64,000 nt of DNA from assembly GCF_040215725.1 (NCBI RefSeq), contig NZ_CP157968.1:434001-498000 (forward strand), read 5' to 3'. The notes beneath the pieces were generated by a model. It ran no database searches, was not told the origin of the DNA, and worked only from the letters and a program-made list of their open reading frames with translations. Of the stretch, positions 23,962 to 32,432 are shown one piece after another. Made by a program: the position numbers and the translations under genes. The stretch comes from Rhizobium sp. ZPR4. GTDB taxonomy: Bacteria > Pseudomonadota > Alphaproteobacteria > Rhizobiales > Rhizobiaceae. How positions within the stretch are numbered: position 1 is the first letter of the stretch; the number at the start of each line of letters is the position of its first letter.

Positions 23962-24717
23962 TTAAGTCAATCCAAGCGCAGACAGCTGCGCATCGACATC
24001 AGCCTGCCATTCCGCAAGCAAGGTCTCGTTGGGCGTATGGCGCAGGCCGAAACGCGACAATGTTTCGAAGCGGGCCGAGCCTGCATGGCCGAAGCTCGCG
24101 GCGACGCGGGGATACCAATAAGCAACCGATGCCCGCGCCCTCGCCCGCCTCTCGTCATCGGCGACGATGCAGGCAAGGCCGGTCACGCCAAGCTCAGCAT
24201 GCCGCTTCTCGCGCAGCAGGATGGCGCGGAAGGTTTCGGCAAGCGGCTGATAGGAGACGCGCGTGAGCTCCTTCAGCTGTACGACGCTGGCGGCACCCAT
24301 CAGCACGTTCATGACGACCGCATCCACCCAACCTTCGAGCGGATAATGAAAAACGGAAAGCCGCATGTCGCCGCCCTGCCTGACGGCGCCGATATCGGCA
24401 TCGCGGGAAAGCCGCGCCGCCCAGGGGTGATGCGCGGCATAGCGCCCGCCATCGACGCCGAAAGTCTCCATGATCTTCAGAACTTGACCGGCATGGTCGG
24501 TCTTTTCCAGCACGATGCGTGCCGCTGAAATACGCTCCTGAATGCCGGGAGCATCGTTGATGATATCGGCAAAGCCGGCAGAACCAGCCAGTTCGCTATC
24601 GACGAAGCTCGCCATCAGCCGCAGCAGCTCGCCGCGATAGCGGGGAGGCACATTGTCGGGCGAGGAGAGCACGCCGCCCTCCTCCAGATATTGCTCGATC
24701 GGCATCGTCTCGGACAT
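23962..24717 (-). CDS. PaaA/PaaC-like ferritin-fold protein, extra gene of the epoxidase operon
   Basis: A 251-residue, mostly helical protein that looks like the PaaA/PaaC (phenylacetyl-CoA epoxidase) family. It aligns with PaaA around EKTDHAGQVLKIMETFG (residues 71-87) and LLREKRHAELG (167-177). The second ExxH metal motif is present (E170, H173), but at the first the Glu three residues before H75 is replaced by Lys, so a full di-iron site is doubtful. It may be structural, like PaaC. The start is ATG 24717 with GGGAGG upstream; the longer frame to 25230 lies inside paaE. It sits 23 bases after paaE and ahead of paaZ. Function unknown. Confidence 0.75.
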   Translation of the reverse strand: MSETMPIEQYLEEGGVLSSPDNVPPRYRGELLRLMASFVDSELAGSAGFADIINDAPGIQERISAARIVLEKTDHAGQVLKIMETFGVDGGRYAAHHPWAARLSRDADIGAVRQGGDMRLSVFHYPLEGWVDAVVMNVLMGAASVVQLKELTRVSYQPLAETFRAILLREKRHAELGVTGLACIVADDERRARARASVAYWYPRVAASFGHAGSARFETLSRFGLRHTPNETLLAEWQADVDAQLSALGLT

Positions 24718-24740
24718 ATTGTTCCTCCCTTCGATGCGAC

Positions 24741-25817
24741 CTACTGGTCGTAGCTGACGACGATGCGGTCTGTGAGCGGGTGGCACTGGCAGGTCAGCAC
24801 ATAGCCCTGGCGCACCTCGTAATCCTCGAGCGCGTGGTTGACGTCCATCTCGACCTCGCCTTCCAGAAGCTTGGCGCGGCAGGTGGAGCAGACCCCGGCC
24901 TTGCAGGCGTAGGGCACGTCCATCGCATTCTGGAGAGCGGCATCGAGAAGGCACTGGCCATGCTTGGAAAATGTGAAGGTGCGTGTCGTACCATCGAGTG
25001 TAACGGTCGCCTCGCAGCTCGCGGCATGATCGGCACCGGCCACCATCTCCACCTTGCGGCGGGCGCGGCCCGGTTGTGAAGAGGCAAACAGCTCGAACTT
25101 GATCTGGTCGTCGCGCATGCCGTGCTCGCGCAAAGCCGCGGCGATCGCCAGCATCATCGGCTCCGGACCGCAGATGAAGGCTGTCGCGACCGATGTCAGA
25201 TCGATCCAGCTCTTGAAGAGAGCCTTGCATTTTTCCGCGTCGATCCGCCCTGTGAAAAGATCGATGTCCTGCGCCTCGCTCTCCAGAACGTGGATCACTG
25301 AGAGGCGACCGAGATAGAGGTTCTTCAGGTCCTCCAGCTCCTCACGGAACATGATCGAGCTGATCTGCCTGTTGGCGTAGACGAGGGTGAAGGCGGAGCG
25401 TGGCTCGCGCGCCAGCACCGTCTTGATGATCGAGAGAACCGGCGTAATGCCGCTGCCGCCGGCAAAGCCGAGATAATGCCTTGCGACGTCAGGCTCGATC
25501 GCGGTGAAGAAGGCGCCCATCGGCGGCATGGCTTCCAGCGTGTCGCCGGCTTTCAGATTTTCATTGATCCAGGTGGAGAAGCAGCCGCCATCGACGCGCT
25601 TGATGCCAACCTTCAGCACGCCTTCATCCTTGCCCGCGCAGATCGAGTAGGAGCGGCGCAATTCCTCGTCATCGAACTTGCGGCGGAAGGTGAGGTACTG
25701 GCCCTGCGTGAAATCGAAGACGGCCCGATCCTCCTCAGATGGCGCAAGCGTAACGACGACCGCATCGCGCGTCTCGCGGCGAACATCGGTGACTGTCAGG
25801 GGATGGAAACGTGCCAT
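24741..25817 (-). CDS. paaE: Phenylacetyl-CoA epoxidase reductase subunit
   Basis: Passes electrons from NAD(P)H to the PaaABC epoxidase. The 358-residue protein has an N-terminal FAD-binding domain (LRRSYSICAG, about residue 55), an NAD-binding domain (GFAGGSGITPVLSIIKTVL, then FICGPEPMM), and a C-terminal plant-type 2Fe-2S domain with CKAGVCSTCRAKLLEGEVEM and a last Cys in LTCQCHPL. Length matches the family (about 356). I chose ATG 25817 (MARFHPL); the frame is open upstream to 25991 within paaD without similarity. It lies 25 bases after paaD in paaABCDE. Confidence 0.96.
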   Translation of the reverse strand: MARFHPLTVTDVRRETRDAVVVTLAPSEEDRAVFDFTQGQYLTFRRKFDDEELRRSYSICAGKDEGVLKVGIKRVDGGCFSTWINENLKAGDTLEAMPPMGAFFTAIEPDVARHYLGFAGGSGITPVLSIIKTVLAREPRSAFTLVYANRQISSIMFREELEDLKNLYLGRLSVIHVLESEAQDIDLFTGRIDAEKCKALFKSWIDLTSVATAFICGPEPMMLAIAAALREHGMRDDQIKFELFASSQPGRARRKVEMVAGADHAASCEATVTLDGTTRTFTFSKHGQCLLDAALQNAMDVPYACKAGVCSTCRAKLLEGEVEMDVNHALEDYEVRQGYVLTCQCHPLTDRIVVSYDQ

Positions 25818-25842
25818 GGATGCGGGTCTCGTCCTGTTGGGG

Positions 25843-26367
25843 TCAAATGCACTTGAAATAATCAAAGGGTTCCAGACAGTCGGTGCAGCGATAGCTCGCC
25901 TTGCACGGCGTCGAACCGAACTGACTGATCTTTTCCGTATTGGCCGATCCGCAACGCGGACAGGCGATGGCAAGATTGGAACGGCCGGCAAGCCGGTCGA
26001 TACGCTTCATCAAGATACCGTCGGCAGCCGTGCCGTCGATTGGCGGGGCAATGCCATAGGCACGCAGCTTCTCGCGGCCCTCGGCACTGATCCAATCCGT
26101 CGTCCAGGCCGGCGACAGCCGGCGCTCGAGACGCACACGGTCGAGGCCTTTTTCGGCCAGCGCCCGCTCGATATCGAGATTGATCACCGTCGTCGCGGGA
26201 CAGCCCGAATAGGTCGGCGTCACCGTCACCACAAGCGTATCCTCCTGCCAGCCGACATCGCGGATGATGCCGAGATCGGTCAGCGAAATCACGGGGATTT
26301 CCGGGTCCGGCACCTCGGACAGCCAGTGCCAGACCTCATCGACCGAAGGATGAAGGGCGGTCGCCAT
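25843..26367 (-). CDS. paaD: Phenylacetyl-CoA epoxidase assembly protein
   Basis: A 174-residue member of the MIP18/SufT-like (DUF59) group needed for maturation of the phenylacetyl-CoA epoxidase, probably its iron-sulfur or di-iron centre. The N-terminal domain has VWHWLSEVPDPEIPVISLTDLGIIRDV and VTVTPTYSGCPATTVI with the conserved Cys. A C-terminal zinc-ribbon-like module CPRCGSANTEKISQFGSTPC...CTDC follows. It is fourth in paaABCDE, 9 bases after the paaC stop. Confidence 0.95.
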   Translation of the reverse strand: MATALHPSVDEVWHWLSEVPDPEIPVISLTDLGIIRDVGWQEDTLVVTVTPTYSGCPATTVINLDIERALAEKGLDRVRLERRLSPAWTTDWISAEGREKLRAYGIAPPIDGTAADGILMKRIDRLAGRSNLAIACPRCGSANTEKISQFGSTPCKASYRCTDCLEPFDYFKCI

Positions 26368-26376
26368 GTCAGCCTC

Positions 26377-27159
26377 CTACCAGGTCGCGCCCGGATAGGC
26401 GCGCTGCAGGAATTGCAGTTCGGCAAGGATGTAGCCGAGATGCTCGGTGTGAACGCCACGCCGGCCGCCCTTGTGCATGTAGCCGTCTGCTGGTTGCTTC
26501 AACGTCGCTTCCGCGAGTGTTTCGGAGACGATTTCGTCCCAACCAGATTTAAGGCTCTGTGGCTCCGGGATCACTCCGGCCTGCGCCAAAGCCTCATCGG
26601 CGGAGTCAGCGACGAACATTTCGCCCGTGAAGGCCCAGAGATCGTCGAGCGCCTCCTGCATGCGGCGATGGCTTTCGGCTGTACCGTCGCCGAGGCGAAT
26701 GATCAGGTCGCGGCTGCGATCGAGGTGATAGGAGACTTCCTTGAAAGCCTTTTCAGAAATCTCGGCGATGCGCCGATCGGTTGAGCCTTTCAACGCCTTC
26801 AGCAAGAGATAATGCCATGCATCAAAGAGAAATTGCCGCATCAGCGTCTTGCCGAAATCGCCGTTCGGGCGTTCCACGAGCAGGATGTTGCGGAACTCGT
26901 AACCGTCGCGCAGATAAGTGAGATTATCGGCCGAGCGGCCCTTTCCTTCCACCTCGCCCGCCAGACCGAGCCAGAGCTGCGTCTGGCCGATAAGGTCGAG
27001 CGCCGTGTTGGCAAGCGCGATGTCCTCCTCCAGCGCCGGCCCGCGGCCGCACCATTCGGAAACGCGATGGCCGAGGATCAACGCGTTGTCACCAATGCGC
27101 AGGAGGAATTCGACGAGAGCGGCCCGGTCGACCGCCGGCTCAAGGGTAGCGGCCGCCAT
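26377..27159 (-). CDS. paaC: Phenylacetyl-CoA epoxidase structural subunit
   Basis: A 260-residue ferritin-fold subunit that pairs with PaaA but does not itself carry the catalytic di-iron site. Recognisable segments are LRIGDNALILGHRVSEWCGRGPALEEDIALANTALDLIGQ, LERPNGDFGKTLMRQFLFDAWHYLLL and KEVSYHLDRSRDLIIRLGDGTAESHRRMQ. The ATG at 27159 overlaps the TGA of paaB, so the two are coupled; a GTG three bases earlier is an alternative. Length and motifs are normal for the family. Confidence 0.96.
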   Translation of the reverse strand: MAAATLEPAVDRAALVEFLLRIGDNALILGHRVSEWCGRGPALEEDIALANTALDLIGQTQLWLGLAGEVEGKGRSADNLTYLRDGYEFRNILLVERPNGDFGKTLMRQFLFDAWHYLLLKALKGSTDRRIAEISEKAFKEVSYHLDRSRDLIIRLGDGTAESHRRMQEALDDLWAFTGEMFVADSADEALAQAGVIPEPQSLKSGWDEIVSETLAEATLKQPADGYMHKGGRRGVHTEHLGYILAELQFLQRAYPGATW

Positions 27160-27443
27160 CACATGTGCCCCACTTCATCCGGAATGTCGAAGAAGGTCGG
27201 GTGGCGATAGACCTTTGAATTGGATGGATCGAAGAGCGGGCCTTTTTCCGAGGGGGCGCTGGCGGTGATCTCGGAAGACCGCACCACCCAGATGCTGACA
27301 CCCTCATTGCGGCGGGTATACACATCGCGCGCATTGTTGATGGCCATCTCAGCATCTGGCGCGTGCAGGCTGCCGACATGGCGATGGTTGAGGCCATGCT
27401 GACCACGGATGAAGACTTCCCAAAGCGGCCATTCGCTGGACAT
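27159..27443 (-). CDS. paaB: Phenylacetyl-CoA epoxidase subunit PaaB
   Basis: A 94-residue small subunit that bridges the PaaAC heterodimers. The family sequence is obvious: WPLWEVFIRGQHGLNHRHVGSLHAPDAEMAINNARDVYTRRNEGVSIWVVRSSEI, then DPSNSKVYRHPTFFDIPDEVGHM. The ATG at 27443 is taken because GGGAG lies 8 bases upstream; a GTG at 27452 would add three residues. It follows paaA by 30 bases and overlaps paaC. Confidence 0.97.
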   Translation of the reverse strand: MSSEWPLWEVFIRGQHGLNHRHVGSLHAPDAEMAINNARDVYTRRNEGVSIWVVRSSEITASAPSEKGPLFDPSNSKVYRHPTFFDIPDEVGHM

Positions 27444-27473
27444 GTTTCTCACTCCCTGACTATTCGGGCCGTC

Positions 27474-28478
27474 TTATTCGGCGGCAATCTTTGCGGCAGC
27501 GCGGCGCTCGGCCGCTTTCTCGGCATGGGCGGTCAGGCCGTCGCGGAACCACGCGCCATCGTCCCATGCCTGCTTGCGGGCATTGAGCCGCTCCGCATTG
27601 CAGGGGCCGTTGCCAGCGATCACGTTGAAGAATTCTTCCCAGTCTGGCTCGCCGAAATCATAGCCACCCTTTTCCTCGTTCCATTTCAGGTCGGGATCGG
27701 GAACGGTCAGGCCGAGATATTCGGCCTGCGGCACGGTCTGGTCGACGAATTTCTGCCGCAGCTCGTCGTTGGAATTCTGCTTGATCTTCCAGGCCATCGA
27801 TTGGGCCGAATGCACGGAGGCGTCGTCCGAAGGGCCGAACATCATCAGCGACGGCCACCACCAGCGGTTCAGCGCATCCTGCACCATGGCCTTCTGCGCC
27901 GGTATGCCCTTCACCATCTTCATCAGGACATCGAAACCCTGGCGCTGATGGAAGCTCTCTTCCTTGCAGATACGGACCATCGCCCGCGAATACGGGCCGT
28001 AGGAACAGCGCTGCAAGGGAACCTGGTTCATGATCGCAGCCCCATCGACCAGCCAGCCGATGGCGCCGATATCGGCCCAGGTCAGCGTCGGGTAGTTGAA
28101 GATCGAGGAATATTTGGCCTTGCCGGAATGCAGCTGTTCATACATCTCGTCGCGGCTGATGCCGAGCGTCTCGGCGGCACAGTAGAGATAGAGGCCGTGG
28201 CCGGCTTCGTCCTGCACTTTGGCAAGCAGGATCGCCTTGCGTTCCAGCGTCGGGGCGCGCGTAATCCAGTTGCCCTCCGGGAGCTGACCGACGATTTCGG
28301 AATGGGCATGCTGGCTGATCTGGCGGATCAATGTCTTGCGATAGCCTTCCGGCATCCATTCCTTCGGCTCGATCTTCTGGCCGGCGTCGACGCGCTCCTG
28401 AAAGGCGCGTTCCTGCGGCTCCATCTCGTCAAGGGAACGGATGCGGGTGCCGTCGGTTTTCACCATCTGCACATACAT
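27474..28478 (-). CDS. paaA: Phenylacetyl-CoA epoxidase catalytic subunit
   Basis: The catalytic oxygenase subunit of the PaaABCE complex, which forms the ring-1,2-epoxide of phenylacetyl-CoA. The 334-residue protein has the two di-iron ExxH motifs: [21 protein letters not shown] (about residue 100) and [17 protein letters not shown] (about 190). The rest ([30 protein letters not shown]) matches the family. It is the first gene of the operon paaABCDE-(PaaA/C-like)-paaZ-thioesterase-paaY, behind a promoter with a PaaR-like dyad. Confidence 0.97.
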   Translation of the reverse strand: MYVQMVKTDGTRIRSLDEMEPQERAFQERVDAGQKIEPKEWMPEGYRKTLIRQISQHAHSEIVGQLPEGNWITRAPTLERKAILLAKVQDEAGHGLYLYCAAETLGISRDEMYEQLHSGKAKYSSIFNYPTLTWADIGAIGWLVDGAAIMNQVPLQRCSYGPYSRAMVRICKEESFHQRQGFDVLMKMVKGIPAQKAMVQDALNRWWWPSLMMFGPSDDASVHSAQSMAWKIKQNSNDELRQKFVDQTVPQAEYLGLTVPDPDLKWNEEKGGYDFGEPDWEEFFNVIAGNGPCNAERLNARKQAWDDGAWFRDGLTAHAEKAAERRAAAKIAAE

Positions 28479-28639
28479 TGATCTTTCCTCCGTCTACGCG
28501 CGTCCGACGCGCCCGAGAAGATCGCAAGCCTGCGGTCGCCTCGAAGCGTATCGGCAAGGCCGTCGCTTCACGGCATCATCAGTATAGGCCTGTTTCTCGT
28601 TCTCCTCCACGAAACAGCGATCCGACGGCAAACGCATTA

Positions 28640-28686
28640 ACCGACCGATCGGTCACTGTATTAGCATGCGATATGTCACAACACAA
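28640..28686 (-). promoter_or_regulatory. paaA promoter with PaaR-like operator
   Basis: On the minus strand a -35-like TTGTGT (28686-28681) and -10-like TAATAC (28663-28658) are separated by 17 bases. The dyad ACCGACCGATCGGT (28640-28653) overlaps the expected transcription start. It matches the site at 17343-17356 at 12 of 14 positions, so one regulator, most likely PaaR, would control both. Confidence 0.62.
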
Positions 28687-28713
28687 ACGAATTTTTTGAA
28701 TTTTCTGTGACAT
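28673..28713. promoter_or_regulatory. Widely spaced inverted repeat upstream of paaA
   Basis: ATGTCACA (28673-28680) and TGTGACAT (28706-28713) are perfect 8-base arms with a 25-base spacer, upstream of and overlapping the paaA promoter. Long-spaced arms of this kind are known for PaaX operators in E. coli, so this may be the PaaX site; a CRP-like or other use is possible. The remainder of the gap 28479-28776 holds no gene. Confidence 0.4.
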
Positions 28714-28776
28714 TTAAGAATGCGCAGAAGCGCTACACGGCAAACATCTTGCTAAATCATTGAGCGGATTGAGTTT

Positions 28777-29685
28777 TCAGCGGGACCTGAGGCGGTCGAG
28801 CCGATTTTGGCTCGCCGGCGTCGTCTCCCGAAGCGTGCCAGCCTCGTTGACGAAACGGCGCCCGACATAGCCGTCGGCCTTTTCCGACAACAACAGATAA
28901 AGGTCGGCAAACAGACGACGCGCCTCCTCACCTGGCCAATTATCCGGTAGCGCCGATCTGGGAAGATGCGGCTCGCGCAGCATGATCAGGCGATATTGAT
29001 GAACGAGCAACAGCCGCGCGATCAGGCAATCGAAGGCCGATAGCGCGGTACAATCTCCAGCTTTTTGGGAAAATGCGCCGAAGCGGGCAGTGAATTCGCC
29101 ATAGGCCTCCGCGAAACGCGGCAAGTTCCAGGCCTCTTCGGCAAACTCCCGCAAGGCACCATTCTCGGTCGCCAACTGCGCATCGAAGACGACGACACGT
29201 CCCGGCAATGGCGGCGCGGGATGCGTGCCTACCGCCAGGCGTGGGTTCAGCCTGGCAAAACCCTCTCGCTCGAGGCCCTGCATGATCTCTTCCGGCGCAG
29301 GTCCGTTGATCAGGACGAATTGCCAACGGACCACGGGTTGCGGCCCGTAGAACAGGCTGGCGGCCTCGACGAATTCGGCTTGAGCCGTGTCCGTCAGTCG
29401 ATAGAAGCTGCGGCGCCCTTCCCGCTCGCCCGCAAGCTGGCCTGCTGCGACCAGTCGCGACACTGCGGTCCGCACCAGCGTCTCGGTGATCCCAACGCTC
29501 TTGCATGTCTCGATGAGGTTGCCGATCCAGACGACGCCGCCTCGCGGCTCGATGACATCGCCATAGATCGTCACGATGAAGCTCGCCGCCTTGATCGGTA
29601 AATCGACAAGGAGCGCCGTGACCGCCTCGTTCAAATCATCTCCGAGTTTGACGTTATCAGCCGACAATCCAACTCTGCTCCGCAT
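28777..29685 (-). CDS. paaX: PaaX-type repressor of phenylacetate catabolism
   Basis: A 302-residue regulator of the PaaX family, which binds phenylacetyl-CoA and represses paa operons. The N-terminal winged helix contains AASFIVTIYGDVIEPRGGVVWIGNLIETCKSVGITETLVRTAVSRLVAAGQL, then the typical GEREGRRSFYRLTDTAQAEF. The C-terminal domain has the W/Y-rich segments of the family (WNLPRFAEAYGEFTARF, LLVHQYRLIMLREPHLPRSALPDNWPG). I use ATG 29685; a TTG at 29691 would add two residues. It is upstream of paaA on the same strand. Having both PaaX and a PaaR-like TetR protein in one island is notable. Confidence 0.93.
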   Translation of the reverse strand: MRSRVGLSADNVKLGDDLNEAVTALLVDLPIKAASFIVTIYGDVIEPRGGVVWIGNLIETCKSVGITETLVRTAVSRLVAAGQLAGEREGRRSFYRLTDTAQAEFVEAASLFYGPQPVVRWQFVLINGPAPEEIMQGLEREGFARLNPRLAVGTHPAPPLPGRVVVFDAQLATENGALREFAEEAWNLPRFAEAYGEFTARFGAFSQKAGDCTALSAFDCLIARLLLVHQYRLIMLREPHLPRSALPDNWPGEEARRLFADLYLLLSEKADGYVGRRFVNEAGTLRETTPASQNRLDRLRSR

Positions 29686-29752
29686 CCGCAATCGTTAGGG
29701 TTTCTTACCGTGAGATGCTTGCACCGTTCAAGGCAAGCACAGCCAGAGGCTT

Positions 29753-30232
29753 TTACCGCGTGGCATTCGTCGGCAACGCCGTCGTGTATTTCACGCATTT
29801 CAGCGAGAAGTGCGACGACGAACTCAGCACTGCCTCATGTGTCAGGATACCGCGCATCAAAAGCCCTTCATACTCCCTGACATCGGCGACGACGGCGCGG
29901 ATGAGATAATCCCATTCCCCGGACATGGAGTAGCATTCCAGCACCTCGCGATAACTAGCGATGAACTGCTCGAAGTCGCGGCGCGTCGCGGGATCGTGGG
30001 TCTTCATCTTGACCTGGCAGAAGACGTTGAGACCCTTGCCGATCTTATCGGGATCGACGAGGCGAACCGTCCTGCCCAGCACGCCGGCGCTTTCCAGTAC
30101 CTTGATCCTTCGCCAGCAGGACGCCGGCGACGCGCCGACCTTTTCCGCGAGCGCCGCCTGGCTGATATCGCCCTCTTCCTGCAGCACCCGAAGGATCGCT
30201 CGGTCGACGTGATCAAGATCGAAACTTTCCAT
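29753..30232 (-). CDS. Lrp/AsnC family transcriptional regulator
   Basis: A 159-residue feast/famine regulator. The helix-turn-helix is at residues about 7-60 (DHVDRAILRVLQEEGDISQAALAEKVGASPASCWRRIKVLESAGVLGRTVRLVD), followed by a RAM/ACT-like ligand domain (VLECYSMSGEWDYLIRAVVADVREYEGLLMRGIL). It is divergent from the fused 2-oxoacid dehydrogenase E1, with a perfect 16-base palindrome between. In BkdR-type arrangements such regulators respond to branched-chain amino acids; here an aromatic amino acid is equally possible given the aminotransferase and the neighbouring paa genes. Confidence 0.93.
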   Translation of the reverse strand: MESFDLDHVDRAILRVLQEEGDISQAALAEKVGASPASCWRRIKVLESAGVLGRTVRLVDPDKIGKGLNVFCQVKMKTHDPATRRDFEQFIASYREVLECYSMSGEWDYLIRAVVADVREYEGLLMRGILTHEAVLSSSSHFSLKCVKYTTALPTNATR

Positions 30233-30250
30233 TCAAAAATCTGCCATTTG

Positions 30251-30266
30251 TGAAACACGTGTTTCA
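30251..30266. promoter_or_regulatory. Perfect palindrome between lrp-like gene and E1
   Basis: TGAAACACGTGTTTCA is a perfect 16-base palindrome 19 bases upstream of the Lrp-type start and 85 bases upstream of the E1 start. It is the most likely operator for that regulator, for autoregulation and control of the dehydrogenase genes. Confidence 0.55.
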
Positions 30267-30351
30267 AACACTATAGCGAAACCTAGCAAATTGAAAGGAA
30301 TAGCGCGGGTGTTCCGAATTAGAATCATGGAGCCATATGGAGGAGAATCAC

Positions 30352-32430
30352 ATGGCCCAACTAGCCTTCAAGAATCATGAGCGAAACTCGCCCGACGATC
30401 GCCTCGACTGGCGCCGAGTGGCCTACCTCGTCCACCTTTCCAGAAGCCTCGACGAGATGGAAGAGAAGCGTCTCGTCCCGGAAAAGAAGGTTCTCTATCA
30501 GTTTTCGGCGCGCGGCCACGACATGGCGCAAATCCTCCTCGGAATGCAGTTGACGGGCCGGCATGACGCTACCTGCGGCTACTATCGCTCGCGGCCTCTG
30601 CTGCTCTCGCTCGGCGTCGACCCAGCCGATGCGCTCGGCTCCGCCATGGGCCGCGCCGGCGGCTATTCGGACGGCAGGGATATCGGCGTCGTCTTCAACT
30701 ATCCGAACCGCTCGGGTGCCTCCGCCTTGCCCATGTGCGGCGGCGTTGGCGCGCAATACACGCCGACGGCCGGCTGGGCGCAGGCGATGAAATATTATGC
30801 CACTACGCTTGGACGCGCGGAGTATGCGCGGGATATCGGCGTCGTGCTTGGCGGCGACGGGTCCGTCGCCTCGAATGGCTTCTGGGCGGCTCTGAGCGCC
30901 GCAACGACGCAGGCACTGCCGATGCTGTTCTACATCGAGGACAATGGTTTTGGTATTTCGGTGCCTTCGACGGCGCAGACGCCGGGTGGCAATATCGCCG
31001 CCAATCTCGCCAGCTGGAAAAACCTCGCAATCTTCGATGGCGACGGCTGCGACCCCGCCGAGGCAGCGCGGTTGGTGCAGGAAGCCGTCTCCTTCGTTCG
31101 CGAGGAGCGCAAGCCCGCTCTCCTGCGGCTGACGGTGCCGCGCCTTGAGGGTCACAGCTTCCAAGACACACAGACGTACAAGAGCGAGGAAACCGTGAGG
31201 CGCGAATGGGAGCGCGATCCCTTGCCGCGCCTGAAGGATTTTCTCGTTCCCGCCGTGATGACGATACAGGAATGGGATGCCTGCGAAAGTGAAGCGCACG
31301 AGATGGCCGAAAGCGCCCGCGTAGCAGCCGAAGACCGGCCGGTCGCCGATCCCTCCACCGTGACCCGCCATGTGTTCTTCGACGGCGACATGCAGACGAT
31401 GGGCGGCCAGCATCCATCCGGATATGTGGCGCCGGTGACAGCGGCCGAGCCCGAAACCGCCGGCCCGCGCATCAACATGGTCACAGCGATCCGCAGAACG
31501 CTCGAACACGAGATGGCGATCAATGAGCGCGTCGTCATGTTCGGCGAGGATATCGGCCCCAAGGGCGGCGTGCATGCCGTGACCCTCGGCCTGCAGGAGA
31601 AATTCGGCAACGAGCGCGTTTTCGACACCTCTTTGTCCGAAGAGGGCATTATCGGCCGCGCCGTCGGCATGGCGCTGGCCGGGCTCGTGCCCGTCCCCGA
31701 AATCCAGTTTCGGAAATATGCCGAGCCGGCGACCGAACAGCTGAACGATTGCGGCACCATTCGCTGGCGCACCAACAATCGCTTCGCGGCTCCGGTCGTG
31801 GTGCGCATGCCTGGCGGTTTCTTCAAGTGTGGCGATCCCTGGCACAGCCAGACCAACGAGGTGGCCTTCGTCCATCAACCGGGCTGGAAGGTTGCCGTTC
31901 CCTCGAATGCAGAGGATGCCGTCGGCCTGCTGCGCACCTCGATCCGCGGCAACGACCCCGTCATCTTCTTCGAACACCGGGCGATGCTCGATCATGCTTG
32001 GGCGCGCCGCCCTTATCCCGGCGACGATTTCGCGCTGCCCTTCGGCAAGGCAAAGCTGACACGGACCGGCAGCGACATCACCATCGTTACCTGGGGCGCC
32101 ATGGTGCATCGCTGCGAGGAAGCAGCCGCAGGCATCTCCGCCGACGTCATCGATCTCCGTACGCTGATGCCCTGGGATCAGGAGGCCGTGCTTGCTTCGG
32201 TCACCAAGACGCATCGCTGCCTCATCGTCCACGAGGACCTTGAAGCCGCGGGGTTCGGCGCCGAGATTGCCGCTGTCATCGCGGACAAGGCATTCACCGA
32301 TCTCGACGCTCCCGTCTCTCGCCTGACAATGCCGGATATTCCGAGCCCGCATAATCCCGTTCTTCTCGATTGGGCCGTACCGTCCACCGAACGGATCGCC
32401 AGGCGCATTGCCGAAATCCTGGAGTTCTAA
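30352..32430 (+). CDS. 2-oxoacid dehydrogenase E1, fused alpha and beta subunits
   Basis: A 692-residue thiamine-diphosphate enzyme that decarboxylates a 2-oxoacid and passes the acyl group to E2. The N-terminal 330 residues are E1-alpha, with the TPP/Mg motif GDGSVASNGFWAALSAATTQALPMLFYIEDNGFGISV and ISF-like RGHDMAQILLG. After a linker, about 370-690 is E1-beta (ALEHEMAINERVVMFGEDIG, FDTSLSEEGIIGRAVGMALAG, EIQFRKYAEPATEQLND, VHEDLEAAGFGAEIAA). Start ATG 30352 has GGAGGAG six bases upstream; the ATG at 30337 precedes that site. Resembles branched-chain 2-oxoacid dehydrogenases, but with the aromatic aminotransferase and paa island nearby, phenylpyruvate is a plausible substrate. No E3 gene is present. 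Confidence 0.9.
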   Translation: MAQLAFKNHERNSPDDRLDWRRVAYLVHLSRSLDEMEEKRLVPEKKVLYQFSARGHDMAQILLGMQLTGRHDATCGYYRSRPLLLSLGVDPADALGSAMGRAGGYSDGRDIGVVFNYPNRSGASALPMCGGVGAQYTPTAGWAQAMKYYATTLGRAEYARDIGVVLGGDGSVASNGFWAALSAATTQALPMLFYIEDNGFGISVPSTAQTPGGNIAANLASWKNLAIFDGDGCDPAEAARLVQEAVSFVREERKPALLRLTVPRLEGHSFQDTQTYKSEETVRREWERDPLPRLKDFLVPAVMTIQEWDACESEAHEMAESARVAAEDRPVADPSTVTRHVFFDGDMQTMGGQHPSGYVAPVTAAEPETAGPRINMVTAIRRTLEHEMAINERVVMFGEDIGPKGGVHAVTLGLQEKFGNERVFDTSLSEEGIIGRAVGMALAGLVPVPEIQFRKYAEPATEQLNDCGTIRWRTNNRFAAPVVVRMPGGFFKCGDPWHSQTNEVAFVHQPGWKVAVPSNAEDAVGLLRTSIRGNDPVIFFEHRAMLDHAWARRPYPGDDFALPFGKAKLTRTGSDITIVTWGAMVHRCEEAAAGISADVIDLRTLMPWDQEAVLASVTKTHRCLIVHEDLEAAGFGAEIAAVIADKAFTDLDAPVSRLTMPDIPSPHNPVLLDWAVPSTERIARRIAEILEF

Positions 32431-32432
32431 GG

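Noticed and set aside
24718..25230. N-terminal extension of the PaaA/C-like gene to 25230
   Set aside because: It runs inside paaE in another frame; ATG 24717 with GGGAGG is convincing.
30361..32352. 663-codon minus-strand open frame opposite the E1 gene
   Set aside because: Despite its length, it is the mirror of a gene with intact TPP motifs; the product is His/Arg/Gly-rich without any family pattern.
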